A DNA stretch of 64,000 bases from contig CAYZYG010000007.1 of the NCBI GenBank assembly GCA_964481395.1, positions 14,578-78,577 of the forward strand, in the 5' to 3' direction. The notes under the pieces are model-generated. The model worked only from the letters and a program-made list of their open reading frames with translations. It had not been told where the DNA came from and did no database searches. The stretch is from JBFMFH01 sp964481395. Lineage in GTDB: Bacteria; Acidobacteriota; Vicinamibacteria; Vicinamibacterales; JAKQTR01. Each line of letters starts with the position of its first letter. Position 1 is the stretch's first letter. Below, in pieces: positions 1 through 9,884 of this stretch. The position numbers were made by a program, and so were the translations under genes.

Positions 1-2
1 AC

Positions 3-2756
3 GTGGCGCGTCTCTCGATCACGCGCGAGCGCGGGGACATCGCGTTCGAGGCGCCATCGGCCGGCGACTACTACGTGTACTACCTGCCGAACGTCATGTC
101 CGGCCGCGTGAACTACCCGACGGTGACGTATCCACCGCCCGAGAACACGGCGGACCGCGACTGGCTGGAGGCCCATGGGCTGACCGAGGCGGCCCGTGCC
201 TCCGAAGGCTGGCAGAGACTTCCGAGCGCAACCGTCGTGGAGATGCAGGCGGTTGAGCCGCTGCACAGCTTCTTCCCGATGCAGGTGATCGCGACGCGCG
301 ACGAGGTCGCGGCGCTGCTGGAACAGCACCCCTCCGCGCCCTTCCTGGTGTTTCCGGAGGACCGCACGAACCCGATCAAGATGCCAGCCGACCTGCCGTT
401 GCGATGGGTCCGCCGCGGCGCGAACGGCCCGGTCATCGGCGAGGCGCTGCGGGGGGAGTTCTACGCGTTCCAGTTGGGCGTGTTCGCGGCGCGCCAGGAT
501 CTGCAGGACGTGACGGTCCGGTTCGGGGATCTGTCCCGCGGCGGCGGAGGTTCGATTCCGGCGTCCGCGTTCAGGTGTTTCAACCTCGGCGGCGTAGACC
601 CGGCGGCGCGGCCCTTCACCCGCCGCGTCGACGTCAAGAAGGGGGCGGTGCAGGCCCTCTGGTGCGGCATGCAGGTGGCGGAATCCGCCAGAGCCGGTGA
701 GTACGCGGGCAGGTTGACGCTCGCGGCGCAGGGACTCCCGCCTACGGACGTACCGGTGCGGATTCGTGTAGGCCGCGCGACGATCGCGGCGCACGGCGAC
801 GACGAGCCGTGGCGGCTGTCGAGGCTCCGCTGGCTCGATTCGACGCTCGCCGTCGACGATGACGTGGTGAAGCCGTACACGCCCGTTGTCGTGGCGGGTC
901 GCACGGTCAGCGTCCTCGGCCGGTCGGTGACCCTCGACGACCTGGGGTTCCCGTCGCGCATCGAGAGCCGGTTCGCCGTGGAGATGACGCACCTCGTCGA
1001 TGCGCCGCGGCAGGTGCTGTCGGCGCCGTTGGCCATCGTGGTCCGGCAGGCGGGTGGTGAAGCTGCCGCCTGGACGGCCGGGGCGTTGACCTTCACGAAG
1101 CGCGCGCCCGGCGCCGCTGCCTGGAAGGGCAGCGCGGCATCCGGAGCGCTCGGCCTCGAGACGAGCGCCCAGATGGACTTCGACGGCAACATCGAATACA
1201 CGGTGAGGCTCTCAGCCCGCGAGGAGGCGAACCTCGATGACGTCCGGCTCGAGATCCCGGTTGCCGCCGACGTGGCCCGCTACCTGATGGGGCTCGGCTT
1301 CAAGGGCGGCAGGCGACCGGCGTCCTTCGAGTGGAAGTGGGACGTCAAGAACAACCAGGACTCGGCCTGGATCGGAGACGTCAACGCCGGCCTGCAGTTC
1401 ACGCTGAAGGACGACAGGTACGTCCGGCCGCTCAACACGAACTTCTACACGCTCAAGCCGCTGGTGATGCCGGCGTCCTGGCACAACGGCGGACAGGGGG
1501 GATGCCGGTTCGAGGAGCGGGATGCGTCGACGTACCTCGTGTCGTGCTTCTCGGGAACGAGGACGCTCGCGAAGGGCGACGCCCTGTTCTTCAACTTCCG
1601 CCTCCTGCTGACGCCATTCAAGCCCATCGACACGAAGGCGCAGTTCTCCACGCGCTTCGTCCACGCGTTCAAGCCGGTGGACGACGTGGTCAACACCGGG
1701 GCCACGGTCGTCAACGTCCACCACGCCAACCCGATCAACCCGTACATCAACTACCCGTTCTTCAGGCCGGCCGAGATGAAGGCGTATGTCGACGAGGCGC
1801 ACCGGCAGGGGCTGCGGGTCAAGATCTACTACACCGTGCGCGAGCTGGCGAACCGGGCGCCCGAGGTGTTCGCGCTGCGCAGCCTCGGTGACGTGTTCGC
1901 GCCGGGGCCGGGGGGTGGGTACTCCTGGCTTCAGGAGCATCTCGGGTCCGATTACATCGCCGCCTGGTTCGTGCCGGACCTGAAAGACGCGGCCATCGTC
2001 AACAGCGGGGTCTCGCGGTGGCACAATTTCTACGTCGAGGGCCTCGACTGGCTGGCGCGGACCGTGGGCATCGACGGTCTCTATATCGACGACGTGGCCT
2101 TCGACCGGCTGACGATGAAGCGCGTGCGCAAGGTGCTCGATCGGCACCGGCCCGACGCGCTGATCGACCTGCATTCGGCGAACCAGTACAACGTGCGGGA
2201 TGGGTTTGCGAGCAGCGCGAATCTGTACCTCGAACATCTTCCGTATCTGAACCGGCTGTGGTTCGGCGAGTATTTCGACTACGACTCGCAGCCGGACTAC
2301 TGGCTGACCGAGATCTCCGGCATCCCGTTCGGCCTGATGGGGGAGATGCTCGAGAAGGGCGGGAACCCGTGGCGCGGGATGCTCTTCGGGATGACGGGAC
2401 GCCTGCCGTGGTCGGGCGACCCGCGACCGCTCTGGAAGGCCTGGGACGAGTTCGGCCTGGCCGACAGCCGGATGATCGGCTTCTGGGTGCCGGACCATCC
2501 CGTGCAGACAGGTCGGGAAGACGTGCTCGCGACGGCGTACGTGCGCGACGGGCGTGCGCTGATCGCGGTTGCGGGATGGACCAGGGAACCCGTCGACGTG
2601 ACGCTGACGATCGACTGGAAGGCGCTGGGCCTCGATCCGAGGTCGGTGACGCTGACGGCACCGGGCATCACCGGTTTCCAGGAGGGCCGATCGTTCGCCG
2701 CGTCCGGACCAATCCCGATCGAGCCCGGTCGAGGCTGGCTGCTCGTGGTGAAATAG
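3..2756 (+). CDS. Glycoside hydrolase-like protein, GH123_N (DUF6067) type, 5' partial
   Basis: The frame is open from the first bases of the window, so the true start, probably with a signal peptide, lies upstream; 917 codons are visible. A YVYYLP motif near residue 25 and the all-beta N-terminal half resemble the DUF6067/GH123 N-terminal family of bacterial carbohydrate-active proteins. The C-terminal half looks like a TIM barrel: a VKIYYTVREL strand near residue 606, then GIDGLYIDD at 689-697, a typical barrel-strand acid motif. It ends in a small beta domain. The likely role is hydrolysis of a polysaccharide or glycoconjugate outside the cytoplasm. The substrate cannot be read from the sequence and the catalytic acid pair is inferred only from position. 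Confidence 0.7.
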   Translation: MARLSITRERGDIAFEAPSAGDYYVYYLPNVMSGRVNYPTVTYPPPENTADRDWLEAHGLTEAARASEGWQRLPSATVVEMQAVEPLHSFFPMQVIATRDEVAALLEQHPSAPFLVFPEDRTNPIKMPADLPLRWVRRGANGPVIGEALRGEFYAFQLGVFAARQDLQDVTVRFGDLSRGGGGSIPASAFRCFNLGGVDPAARPFTRRVDVKKGAVQALWCGMQVAESARAGEYAGRLTLAAQGLPPTDVPVRIRVGRATIAAHGDDEPWRLSRLRWLDSTLAVDDDVVKPYTPVVVAGRTVSVLGRSVTLDDLGFPSRIESRFAVEMTHLVDAPRQVLSAPLAIVVRQAGGEAAAWTAGALTFTKRAPGAAAWKGSAASGALGLETSAQMDFDGNIEYTVRLSAREEANLDDVRLEIPVAADVARYLMGLGFKGGRRPASFEWKWDVKNNQDSAWIGDVNAGLQFTLKDDRYVRPLNTNFYTLKPLVMPASWHNGGQGGCRFEERDASTYLVSCFSGTRTLAKGDALFFNFRLLLTPFKPIDTKAQFSTRFVHAFKPVDDVVNTGATVVNVHHANPINPYINYPFFRPAEMKAYVDEAHRQGLRVKIYYTVRELANRAPEVFALRSLGDVFAPGPGGGYSWLQEHLGSDYIAAWFVPDLKDAAIVNSGVSRWHNFYVEGLDWLARTVGIDGLYIDDVAFDRLTMKRVRKVLDRHRPDALIDLHSANQYNVRDGFASSANLYLEHLPYLNRLWFGEYFDYDSQPDYWLTEISGIPFGLMGEMLEKGGNPWRGMLFGMTGRLPWSGDPRPLWKAWDEFGLADSRMIGFWVPDHPVQTGREDVLATAYVRDGRALIAVAGWTREPVDVTLTIDWKALGLDPRSVTLTAPGITGFQEGRSFAASGPIPIEPGRGWLLVVK

Positions 2757-2799
2757 ACTGAGCGCCGTCTCTTTCGACGGCTGACTGAGGTGCCCTCTG

Positions 2800-3174
2800 A
2801 TGATTAGTGGCGTCCATCAAGTAGCCATCACCGTGAGCGACCTGGACCAGGCCATCGCGTACTACCGGGACGTGCTGGGCCTTCACCTGCTGTTCCAGGC
2901 CCCGCCCGGGCTCGCGTTCTTTCAGTGCGGCGACACGCGGCTCATGCTGAGCGCGGTACCCGAGCCCGACCCGATGCGCCGCATGGTGCTCTACTACGGG
3001 GTGGGTGAGATCAAGGCGGCGGTCGAGCACCTCCGCACCCACGGCGCGGTCATCCGGCAGGAACCGCAGATGATCGCCCGCATGGGCAACCGCGAAGTGT
3101 GGCTGGCCGTCAGCGAGGACCCCGACGGCCACGTCGTCGGGCTGATGAGCGAGGTCGTCAACGCCGGCACGTGA
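2800..3174 (+). CDS. VOC family (glyoxalase/dioxygenase fold) protein
   Basis: A 124-residue protein with one vicinal-oxygen-chelate module. It opens with GVHQVAITVSDLDQAIAYYR, whose His6 is the usual first metal ligand, and closes with the pattern SEDPDGHVVGLMSE, which carries the usual last-strand Glu. Single-module VOC proteins of this length act as homodimers in isomerisation, lyase, thiol-transfer or antibiotic-binding reactions, so the fold is clear but the substrate is not. It starts 43 bp after the hydrolase stop and may be co-transcribed with it. Confidence 0.85.
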   Translation: MISGVHQVAITVSDLDQAIAYYRDVLGLHLLFQAPPGLAFFQCGDTRLMLSAVPEPDPMRRMVLYYGVGEIKAAVEHLRTHGAVIRQEPQMIARMGNREVWLAVSEDPDGHVVGLMSEVVNAGT

Positions 3175-3256
3175 TCCCGCGGTCGCGGCTCCGATTCGCG
3201 AGGCGCTGACCCGCGTCGTCTTGCGCGTGGCGGACGGCAGCCGGTAGCATGGCTTC

Positions 3257-5740
3257 ATGCCTGCAGGGGACCCGTCCTCCCGGCCGGCCGACCTGGCTGG
3301 CCGCTTCGGCGCGTTCGTCGCCGAGCGCTATCCCTTCGCCTTGCGCCTCGCCCTCGAGGCACTTGACGCGGCGTCCGGCGGATCGCTTCCAAGCGGAGGT
3401 GACAGTCTCGACGCTCTGAGGACGGCCCTCCGCCGCGAACTTCGTGCGCGTGTCGACGGCGCCGCCGGTCGGGCCCTGGCCGATGCGACGCCCGGCATCG
3501 CCGCTGCGGAGCGCCTGCGCCTGGCGCTGGACGACTTGGCCGATGCCTGCGACGGGTTCTTCGAGCGCGAGACCCTCGCTCGATCCCTGACCACCGATGA
3601 GCGCATCGAGATCCTGCGCGGGATGATCCTCACCCGGGCGACGGACAACCGGCTGAAATCCCTGTTCACCGGCGGGGAAGTCCGCTACGGCTCGGCGTCG
3701 TTCCAGGGAAAGGGATTCCGCTCGCTCGGGCAGGAAGCCATCTACGCCGCCGGCATCCGGCTGCGGCGAGGCGCGGCCCACCGCGGCCCCGACGGTTCCT
3801 GGCGAGGCGACGTCGTCTCCCCGATGATCCGGGACCTGGGTCTCGCCCTGGCGATGCGGCCGGAGCCGGCCACGGTTCGGATGGTGCTTTCGGCGCAGAT
3901 GGCCAAGGCCGGCCCGCCGATGCACGGCAAGGACCTGCACATCGGTGACCTCGACTGGGGCATCTTCCCGCCCGCGGCGCCGCTCGTCGTTCCGACGATG
4001 AGCGTCGTCGGGATGGCGATGGCGTTCGCACGTGACCGTTCGGGGCGCGTCGCCGTGTCGCTCGTGGGCGAGGGCACGACCTCTCTGGGGGAGTGGCACG
4101 AGGCGATCAACCTGGCTGCGGTCCGCAAGCTGCCCGTCGTGTTTTGCGTGCAGAACAACCAGACTGCGCTGTCGACGCCGACGTCGGATCAGTTCGCGGC
4201 GCGCGTCCTCGCCGACAAGGGCGTCGGCTACGGCGTGCCGGGTCTGACCCTCGACGGGACGGATCCGGACGAGATCGCCGCGGCATTCGCGTGGGCCGTG
4301 TCGCGCGCGCGCACCGGCCTCGGCCCGACGCTGCTCGAAGTGGTCTGCATGCGGATGTGCGGCCACGCCCACCACGACGACATGCTGTACCTCGGGAAGG
4401 ACGCCCAGCCCTCGTGGGACTACCCGCCGCTGAGCGACGCCGGCTACGCGGACGCCGCCCGCTACGCGTTCTGGGCCCCTCGCGATCCCATCCGCCGGTA
4501 CGCGGCCCGGCTGCAGGCGGAGGGGCTGATCCGGGCCGGAGAGGTCGAGACGTTCAAGCGCGAGGCCGAGGCACTGGTGGACGCCGAGGCGCGCCGGGTC
4601 ATCGAGGCGCCGTGGCCGGACGCGGTCGACGCCGGCCGCGGCGTGCTGGCCGACGAGCCGCCCCGCAGGCGGATCGAGGTGCTGACGCGCGAGGCTCGTG
4701 ATGCGCTGCAGTCCGTCGGGCCGCTGCCTCCCGTCGCCCCTGCGCCAGCGTTCGATCCGAAGGGCCAGACGTTCCTCGAAGCGGTCATGCGCGGAATCGG
4801 CGATGCCCTCGCGCGCGATTCCCGCGTGTTCGTGTTCGGGGAGGACGTCGGCGGCCGCTACGGCAACGCCTTCCTGCTGCTGCGGCCGCTCTTGCGGGCG
4901 TACGGCGACCGCATCATCAACGCGCCCGTCGCCGAAGCGGCCATCATTGGCGCGGCGGCCGGGGCCGCGATGGCCGGCCTGCGGCCGATCGCGGAGTTGC
5001 AGTTCAACGACTTCGTGGCGGGGGGCTTCAACCAGCTCGTCAACAACGCCGCGAAATCCCGATACCGCTTCGGCGCCGGCGTCCCCATGGTCCTTCGCAT
5101 GCCCTGGGGCGGGCTGCGGCACGCGGGTCCGTATCACAGCCAGAACACCGAGGCCTGGTTCACGCGCACGCCTGGGCTGAAAGTCGTCGTCCCGTCCACG
5201 CCGCACGACGCGCGCGCCCTCATGGCCAGCGCCGTGGCCGATCCCGATCCGGTGCTCTACTTCGAGCACATCGCCCTCTACCGCGATCCCCGGATCAGAC
5301 AGGTGCTCGGCGACGGGCCACCTCCCCCTCTGGCCATCGGGCGGGCGGCCGTCAGGCGCCACGGTTCAGACCTCGTGATCCTCTCGTACGGGGCGTACGT
5401 CCACGTCGCCATTCGCGTGGCCGAGCGGTTAGCGGCGGACGGCATCGAGGCGACGGTCGTCGATCTGCGATGCCTGGCGCCGCTCGACCGCGATACGGTG
5501 ATATCAGCCGTGTGCCACTGCAACCGGGTCCTGATCGTGCACGAAGACTCGCGGACCGGCGGCGTGGGAGAGAGCCTGGCGGCCGTCATCCAGGAGGAGG
5601 CCTTCGAGACCCTCGACGCGCCCGTCCGCATCGTGGGCGCGCTGGACACGCCCGTCCCGTACTCGCCACCGCTGGAGGAGGCGTTCCTGCCCGGCGAGGA
5701 TCTGATCGAACGCGAGGCTCGGCTGCTGGTGGGATACTAG
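3257..5740 (+). CDS. Thiamine-diphosphate 2-oxoacid dehydrogenase E1, alpha and beta fused
   Basis: One 827-residue chain carries both E1 subunits of a branched-chain 2-oxoacid/pyruvate dehydrogenase-type complex. A helical N-terminal extension (about 1-110) precedes the alpha part. The thiamine-diphosphate motif begins GEGTTSLGEWHEAINLA at residue 271 and ends in QNNQTA. The beta part (about 499-827) has the transketolase-type pyrimidine domain (FGEDVGG, VAEAAIIGAAAGAA) and the C-terminal domain (VVDLRCLAPLD). It should decarboxylate a 2-oxoacid and pass the acyl group to a lipoyl E2. No E2 or E3 gene lies nearby, so the partner is encoded elsewhere. Alpha-beta fusion is known in several phyla; substrate (branched-chain or pyruvate) is not decided. 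Confidence 0.88.
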   Translation: MPAGDPSSRPADLAGRFGAFVAERYPFALRLALEALDAASGGSLPSGGDSLDALRTALRRELRARVDGAAGRALADATPGIAAAERLRLALDDLADACDGFFERETLARSLTTDERIEILRGMILTRATDNRLKSLFTGGEVRYGSASFQGKGFRSLGQEAIYAAGIRLRRGAAHRGPDGSWRGDVVSPMIRDLGLALAMRPEPATVRMVLSAQMAKAGPPMHGKDLHIGDLDWGIFPPAAPLVVPTMSVVGMAMAFARDRSGRVAVSLVGEGTTSLGEWHEAINLAAVRKLPVVFCVQNNQTALSTPTSDQFAARVLADKGVGYGVPGLTLDGTDPDEIAAAFAWAVSRARTGLGPTLLEVVCMRMCGHAHHDDMLYLGKDAQPSWDYPPLSDAGYADAARYAFWAPRDPIRRYAARLQAEGLIRAGEVETFKREAEALVDAEARRVIEAPWPDAVDAGRGVLADEPPRRRIEVLTREARDALQSVGPLPPVAPAPAFDPKGQTFLEAVMRGIGDALARDSRVFVFGEDVGGRYGNAFLLLRPLLRAYGDRIINAPVAEAAIIGAAAGAAMAGLRPIAELQFNDFVAGGFNQLVNNAAKSRYRFGAGVPMVLRMPWGGLRHAGPYHSQNTEAWFTRTPGLKVVVPSTPHDARALMASAVADPDPVLYFEHIALYRDPRIRQVLGDGPPPPLAIGRAAVRRHGSDLVILSYGAYVHVAIRVAERLAADGIEATVVDLRCLAPLDRDTVISAVCHCNRVLIVHEDSRTGGVGESLAAVIQEEAFETLDAPVRIVGALDTPVPYSPPLEEAFLPGEDLIEREARLLVGY

Positions 5741-5775
5741 CGAGGGATTCGGCGGTGGAGCGGAGGAGGCTTTCG

Positions 5776-7575
5776 ATGAGACGTGCGGTCGTGGTCGCGG
5801 TGCTCGTGGCGTGCGGGTGGACCTCCTTGGCGAGGGAGGGAGCCGCGCAGGGGGGAACCCCGGCCGACGGCGGTCCGGTCCTCGCGGATCGGCTGCCGAA
5901 GGGCACCGCCGCGCGGCTGTCGGCGCTGTCGGAGCTCTTCGACGAGCAGGCGGCGTACGACCTGGTCGTGTTCATGGACCAGTACTGGCGGAACGCCGCG
6001 AACGCGGGCTACAACGCCACGATCGACCGAATCGCGCAGCGGCTTGGCGCATCCGGATTCTCCCAGCGGGCAACCGCCGCCACGGACGCGCCGGCATGGT
6101 GGGTCGAGGAGTACGGCCGCGCCAACGGGTGGGACTACAGCGTCGGAACGCTGACGCTGCTCGGAGAGCGCGGACAACTCGACGAAGTCCTGCTGTCGCG
6201 CGAGCGGCACCGCGTGGCCCTGTGCATCAACTCGTTCTCGACACCGGACGGCGGCGTCGTGGCGCCCGTCGTGGATGTGGGGGCCGGCGCCACGGACGCG
6301 GACTACGCCGGGAAGGAAGTCAGCGGTGCCGTGGTTCTCGGCGACGCGAGCCCGGGCCGGCTGTGGCAGATGGCGGTCGTGCAACGGGGGGCGATTGGCA
6401 TCGTGTCGACGACGCTGGCGCCGTACATTTCGCCGGGGCCGTCCGAGATCGACCGTCGGATTCCCCGCGAGGAATGGCACGTGCTCCAGTGGGGCAGCGT
6501 GCCCTACGACGAGGAGCGCAAGGGGTTCGGGTTCAAGGCGTCGCCCCGGGCCGCCGCCGCCATTCGAGCCAGGCTCGCCCGCGGGCCCGCACGGGTCCGA
6601 GCGGAGGTGTCGTCGAGCTTCACGCCCGGGCCGGTCAAGACGCTCGTCGCTGAGATTCCGGGAAGGCGGCTTCCGCAGGAGCGTATCCTGCTGGTTGCCC
6701 ACGTCCAGGAGCCGGGCGCCAACGACAACGCCAGCGGATGCGCCACGCTTCAGGAGTTGGCTCGTGCCATCAGCCTTGGCGTGAAGGAGGGCCGCCTGCC
6801 CGCGCCCGAGCGGACGCTCACGTTCCTCTGGCTCGACGAGATCCGGGGCAGCCGCCAGTGGCTGAAGGACCATCCGGAGGAGGCGAAGGGGGTCCGCTAC
6901 ATGCTCTCGCTCGACATGACGGGCGAGGACACGACGAAAACCGGCGGGACGTTCCTGATCGAGAAGGCCCCCGATCCGACAGCCGTCTGGGATCGGCCGT
7001 CCGACCCTCACACGGAGTGGGGACGAAGCGACGTCAAGGCCGAGTCGCTGCGCGGGACGCTTCTCAACGACCTGTTCCTCGCGATGTGCCAGCTCCGCGC
7101 GAAGGACACCGGCTGGGTGGTTCGCACCAACCCCTACGAGGGCGGCAGCGACCACTCGGTGTTCCTGTCGGCGGGCGTCCCCTCACTGCTCGCCTGGCAC
7201 TTCCCGGACCGCTTCTACCACGCCAGCCTCGATCGTCCCGACATGACCAGCGCCGCGACGATGGAGCACGTGGGCGTCAGCGTGGCCGGAACGGTCCTCC
7301 TGCTCGCCGGGGCGAGCGGCGCCGACGCGCTGAGTCTCGTCGGCCTGCTGTCCGACGCGGCGACGGCGCGCCTCAAGCTCGAACGCGCACAGGGCAAGAC
7401 TCTTGTGCTGGCTGAGGAGGACAAGGCGGCCGCCGAGGCACGCGAGGCGGCCGTGATCGCTGCCTGGATCCGCTGGTTCCGCGAAGCCCTCGACGACGTC
7501 GGGCGGCTCCCGGTGCCTGGCCCGAGCCGAACCCTCCGCACCCGGATCGCCGCGGCCAAGGCCAAGGTGCGCTGA
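5776..7575 (+). CDS. Secreted M28-family zinc aminopeptidase-like protein
   Basis: A 599-residue protein. ATG 5776 is chosen because it begins a signal peptide (MRRAVVVAVLVACGWTSLA) and follows a GGAGGA box. A PA-like insert (about 150-250) precedes the M28 catalytic core. Visible core residues are H309 in HVQEPGANDNASG, with bridging D317, an LWLDE acid pair near 353, SLDMTGED and a late His in GGSDHSVFL (about 460). These are the expected ligands of a co-catalytic two-zinc site. It is predicted to trim peptides in the periplasm or outside. It starts 35 bp after the E1 gene and converges on speA with a 5-bp gap. Confidence 0.85.
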   Translation: MRRAVVVAVLVACGWTSLAREGAAQGGTPADGGPVLADRLPKGTAARLSALSELFDEQAAYDLVVFMDQYWRNAANAGYNATIDRIAQRLGASGFSQRATAATDAPAWWVEEYGRANGWDYSVGTLTLLGERGQLDEVLLSRERHRVALCINSFSTPDGGVVAPVVDVGAGATDADYAGKEVSGAVVLGDASPGRLWQMAVVQRGAIGIVSTTLAPYISPGPSEIDRRIPREEWHVLQWGSVPYDEERKGFGFKASPRAAAAIRARLARGPARVRAEVSSSFTPGPVKTLVAEIPGRRLPQERILLVAHVQEPGANDNASGCATLQELARAISLGVKEGRLPAPERTLTFLWLDEIRGSRQWLKDHPEEAKGVRYMLSLDMTGEDTTKTGGTFLIEKAPDPTAVWDRPSDPHTEWGRSDVKAESLRGTLLNDLFLAMCQLRAKDTGWVVRTNPYEGGSDHSVFLSAGVPSLLAWHFPDRFYHASLDRPDMTSAATMEHVGVSVAGTVLLLAGASGADALSLVGLLSDAATARLKLERAQGKTLVLAEEDKAAAEAREAAVIAAWIRWFREALDDVGRLPVPGPSRTLRTRIAAAKAKVR

Positions 7576-7580
7576 GCGGT

Positions 7581-9536
7581 CTATCCTTTGGCGTCCTCGA
7601 GGTAGGTGTAGCCGTGGAGGCCGTCCTCGTAGAACTTCAGCAGGCGCCCTGACTCTTCGAACGTGATGCGCTTCTCGCGCACGGCCGCCTCGACGTCCGT
7701 CCGCAGCTTGGCGACCAGCGAGTCGGGGTTGTAGTCCACGTACTGCAGAACCTCCCGCACCGTATCGCCTTTGATGACGGCGTCGAGGACGACGCCTCCC
7801 TCTTCATCCATCCGCACGTGCACGGCGTGGGTATCCCCGAAGAGGTTGTGGAGGTCGCCGAGGATCTCCTGATACGCCCCGACGAGGAACACACCCAGGT
7901 AGTACGGCTCGCCGTTCGCGACGTGCAGGGGCAGCGTGCGCTTCACGTCACGGCGATCGATGAACTGATCCACCTTGCCGTCCGAGTCGCACGTGATGTC
8001 ACCGAGCACGGCGTGCGTCGTCGGCGGCGCGTTCAGCCGGTGGATGGGCATGATCGGGAACAGCTGGTTGATCGCCCAGCTGTCGGGGATCGACTGGAAC
8101 AGGGAGAAGTTGCAGAAATACGTGTCGGCCAGCGCCTCGTCGAGCGACTGGAGATCTTCAGGGATCTCCTCCATCTGCCGGATCAGCCGCTGGAGCTTGG
8201 CGCAGATCGCCCAGTAGAGCGTTTCAGCCTGGCACCGCTGGTCGAGCGGCAGGTAGCCGCCGTTGAACAGATTGAGCGCCATGTCGAGCGACTGCTGCGC
8301 GTCGTGGAAGCTCTCGAGGGCGTTGCGCACGGAGACGTTCTGGTAGGTCTCGCGCAGGTCGATGAGGGGCTGTTCCTCGTCGTCGTGCGGTCCGGCCGGC
8401 GGGATCTCCTGCTCGCGGAACCCGGTGACCCCCAGCACGTTGAAGACGAGGGCGCTGTGGTACGCGGCAATGGCCCGGCCGCTTTCCGACACGATCGTCG
8501 GGTGCGGGACGCCCGCGTCGTCGCAGACCGTCTGGATGTGGTACACGACGTCGGCCGCGTACTCCTCGAGGGTGTAGTTGACGCTGGACTCGAAGTTGGT
8601 CTGCGATCCATCGTAGTCGACGCCCAGGCCCCCGCCGATGTCGAGGTACTCGAGGCCGGCGCCAGCCTTGGCCAGCTCGACGTAGATGCGGGCTGCCTCG
8701 TTGATGGCCGCCTTGACGATGCGGATGTTCGGGATCTGGCTGCCCAGGTGGAAGTGGAGCAGCTTGAAGCAGTCCGCCATGCCCAGCGACTTGAGGTGTT
8801 CGAGGCCCTTCAGGATCTCGGACACCGTCAGGCCGAACTTCGATCGGTAGCCGCCCGAGGACTGCCACCGTCCGCTGCCGCGGGACGCGAGCTTCACGCG
8901 CATGCCGATCGTCGGCCTGACACCGACCTTCGCCGCGTACTCGAGCACGCTCTCGAGTTCGGAGTACTTCTCGACGACGGGGAGCACCAAGCGGCCGACC
9001 TTCTGCGCCAGCATCGCCATCTCGACGAACTCGGCATCCTTGAAGCCGTTGCAGACGATCGGCGTATGGTTCGAGGCCATCGCGGCGACGGCGAGCAACT
9101 CGGGCTTGGAACCGGCTTCGAGGCCGAACCCGAAGGGACTGCCGTAGTCGAGCACCTCTTCGACGACGCGGCGCTGCTGGTTGACCTTGATCGGGTACAC
9201 GCAGATGTAGCGGCCCTGGTAGCCGTGCTGAGTGATCGCGGTCTTGAATGCGTCGTGAATGTCCTTGAGGCGGTGCCGCAGGATGTCGCTGAACCGCACG
9301 AGGATCGGCACGTCGATCCCGCGAAGGACGAGGTGATCCGTCAGGCTCTTCAGGTCGATGAACCGCCCGGGCTCCTTCGTCGGGTGGACGCGGACGTGGC
9401 CGTCGTCGCCGATGGAGAAGTAACCGCGTCCCCAGCGGGTCACCTCGTACAGTTCGGCCGCGTCGGCGATCGTCCACGGATCGCCGATGCGCCACGTACG
9501 CGCGATTCGGTTGGCAGGAGTGCTCACGGAACTCAT
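7581..9536 (-). CDS. speA: Biosynthetic arginine decarboxylase
   Basis: A 651-residue PLP enzyme converting arginine to agmatine, the first step of the SpeA route to putrescine and spermidine. The PLP lysine is K117 in the motif YPIKVNQQ. HFHLGSQIPN and the glycine-rich EYLDIGGGLGVDYDGS phosphate-binding loop follow, and the C-terminal part has the SpeA-specific helical insertion. Length matches the family (about 630-660). The in-frame ATG at 9536 was chosen because the sequence before it is low-complexity G-rich repeat. No agmatine hydrolase is adjacent. Confidence 0.95.
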   Translation of the reverse strand: MSSVSTPANRIARTWRIGDPWTIADAAELYEVTRWGRGYFSIGDDGHVRVHPTKEPGRFIDLKSLTDHLVLRGIDVPILVRFSDILRHRLKDIHDAFKTAITQHGYQGRYICVYPIKVNQQRRVVEEVLDYGSPFGFGLEAGSKPELLAVAAMASNHTPIVCNGFKDAEFVEMAMLAQKVGRLVLPVVEKYSELESVLEYAAKVGVRPTIGMRVKLASRGSGRWQSSGGYRSKFGLTVSEILKGLEHLKSLGMADCFKLLHFHLGSQIPNIRIVKAAINEAARIYVELAKAGAGLEYLDIGGGLGVDYDGSQTNFESSVNYTLEEYAADVVYHIQTVCDDAGVPHPTIVSESGRAIAAYHSALVFNVLGVTGFREQEIPPAGPHDDEEQPLIDLRETYQNVSVRNALESFHDAQQSLDMALNLFNGGYLPLDQRCQAETLYWAICAKLQRLIRQMEEIPEDLQSLDEALADTYFCNFSLFQSIPDSWAINQLFPIMPIHRLNAPPTTHAVLGDITCDSDGKVDQFIDRRDVKRTLPLHVANGEPYYLGVFLVGAYQEILGDLHNLFGDTHAVHVRMDEEGGVVLDAVIKGDTVREVLQYVDYNPDSLVAKLRTDVEAAVREKRITFEESGRLLKFYEDGLHGYTYLEDAKG

Positions 9537-9544
9537 GATACAGG

Positions 9545-9612
9545 AAAGCCGGGAGCAGGGATCAGGCGAGAGGCGACAGGGCAGAGCGGGGGACAGGGGG
9601 CAGGGGCGACCG
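9545..9612. repeat. Degenerate 7-bp repeat tract upstream of speA
   Basis: Purine-rich repeats of the type CAGGCGA, GACAGGG and CAGGGGG occupy the leader of speA. They match the ACAGGCG heptamer family that forms longer arrays at 26501-26594 and 41643-41790. No other function is visible. Confidence 0.6.
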
Positions 9613-9625
9613 GCACTGCACACCC

Positions 9626-9884
9626 GACGGCTGGGCTGTCACTGAGCAGGCCCTTGAGCCGAGCCGACGGCGTTGGTCTGCGAAACGCCTCGAAGGACGA
9701 GGGGGTCAGCCGGCGTAGTCGTCCGCGGAGCAGCCGTGTCCGCGCGCGGCCGCGACGCGGCAGCCGGCGGCCAGCGGAGCACAACGGGACGGAGAGGCGC
9801 TTCGCCGGCGAGCGGCCTGCCGGGACGTAGCCCGTCAGGGCGAAGGCCGGCGAGCGGGACTGCGAACGTGACAGCCCAGCCGTC
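9626..9884. mobile_element. MITE-like element with 17-bp perfect inverted ends
   Basis: GACGGCTGGGCTGTCAC (9626-9642) is repeated as its exact reverse complement at 9868-9884, bounding 259 bp without a convincing gene. The interior holds an AGCCCGTCAGGGCGAAGGC tract that recurs, slightly changed, near 36607. The right part overlaps the last 17 codons of the amidohydrolase gene on the minus strand. The size and perfect termini resemble a non-autonomous miniature element. No clear target-site duplication was found, so an ordinary long inverted repeat remains possible. Confidence 0.5.

Noticed and set aside
3158..5362. A 734-codon open frame antisense to the E1 gene
   Set aside because: It is a shadow of the E1 coding strand. 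Similar long antisense frames occur over mtrB, the DUF349 gene, the tup operon and the VWFA genes for the same reason.
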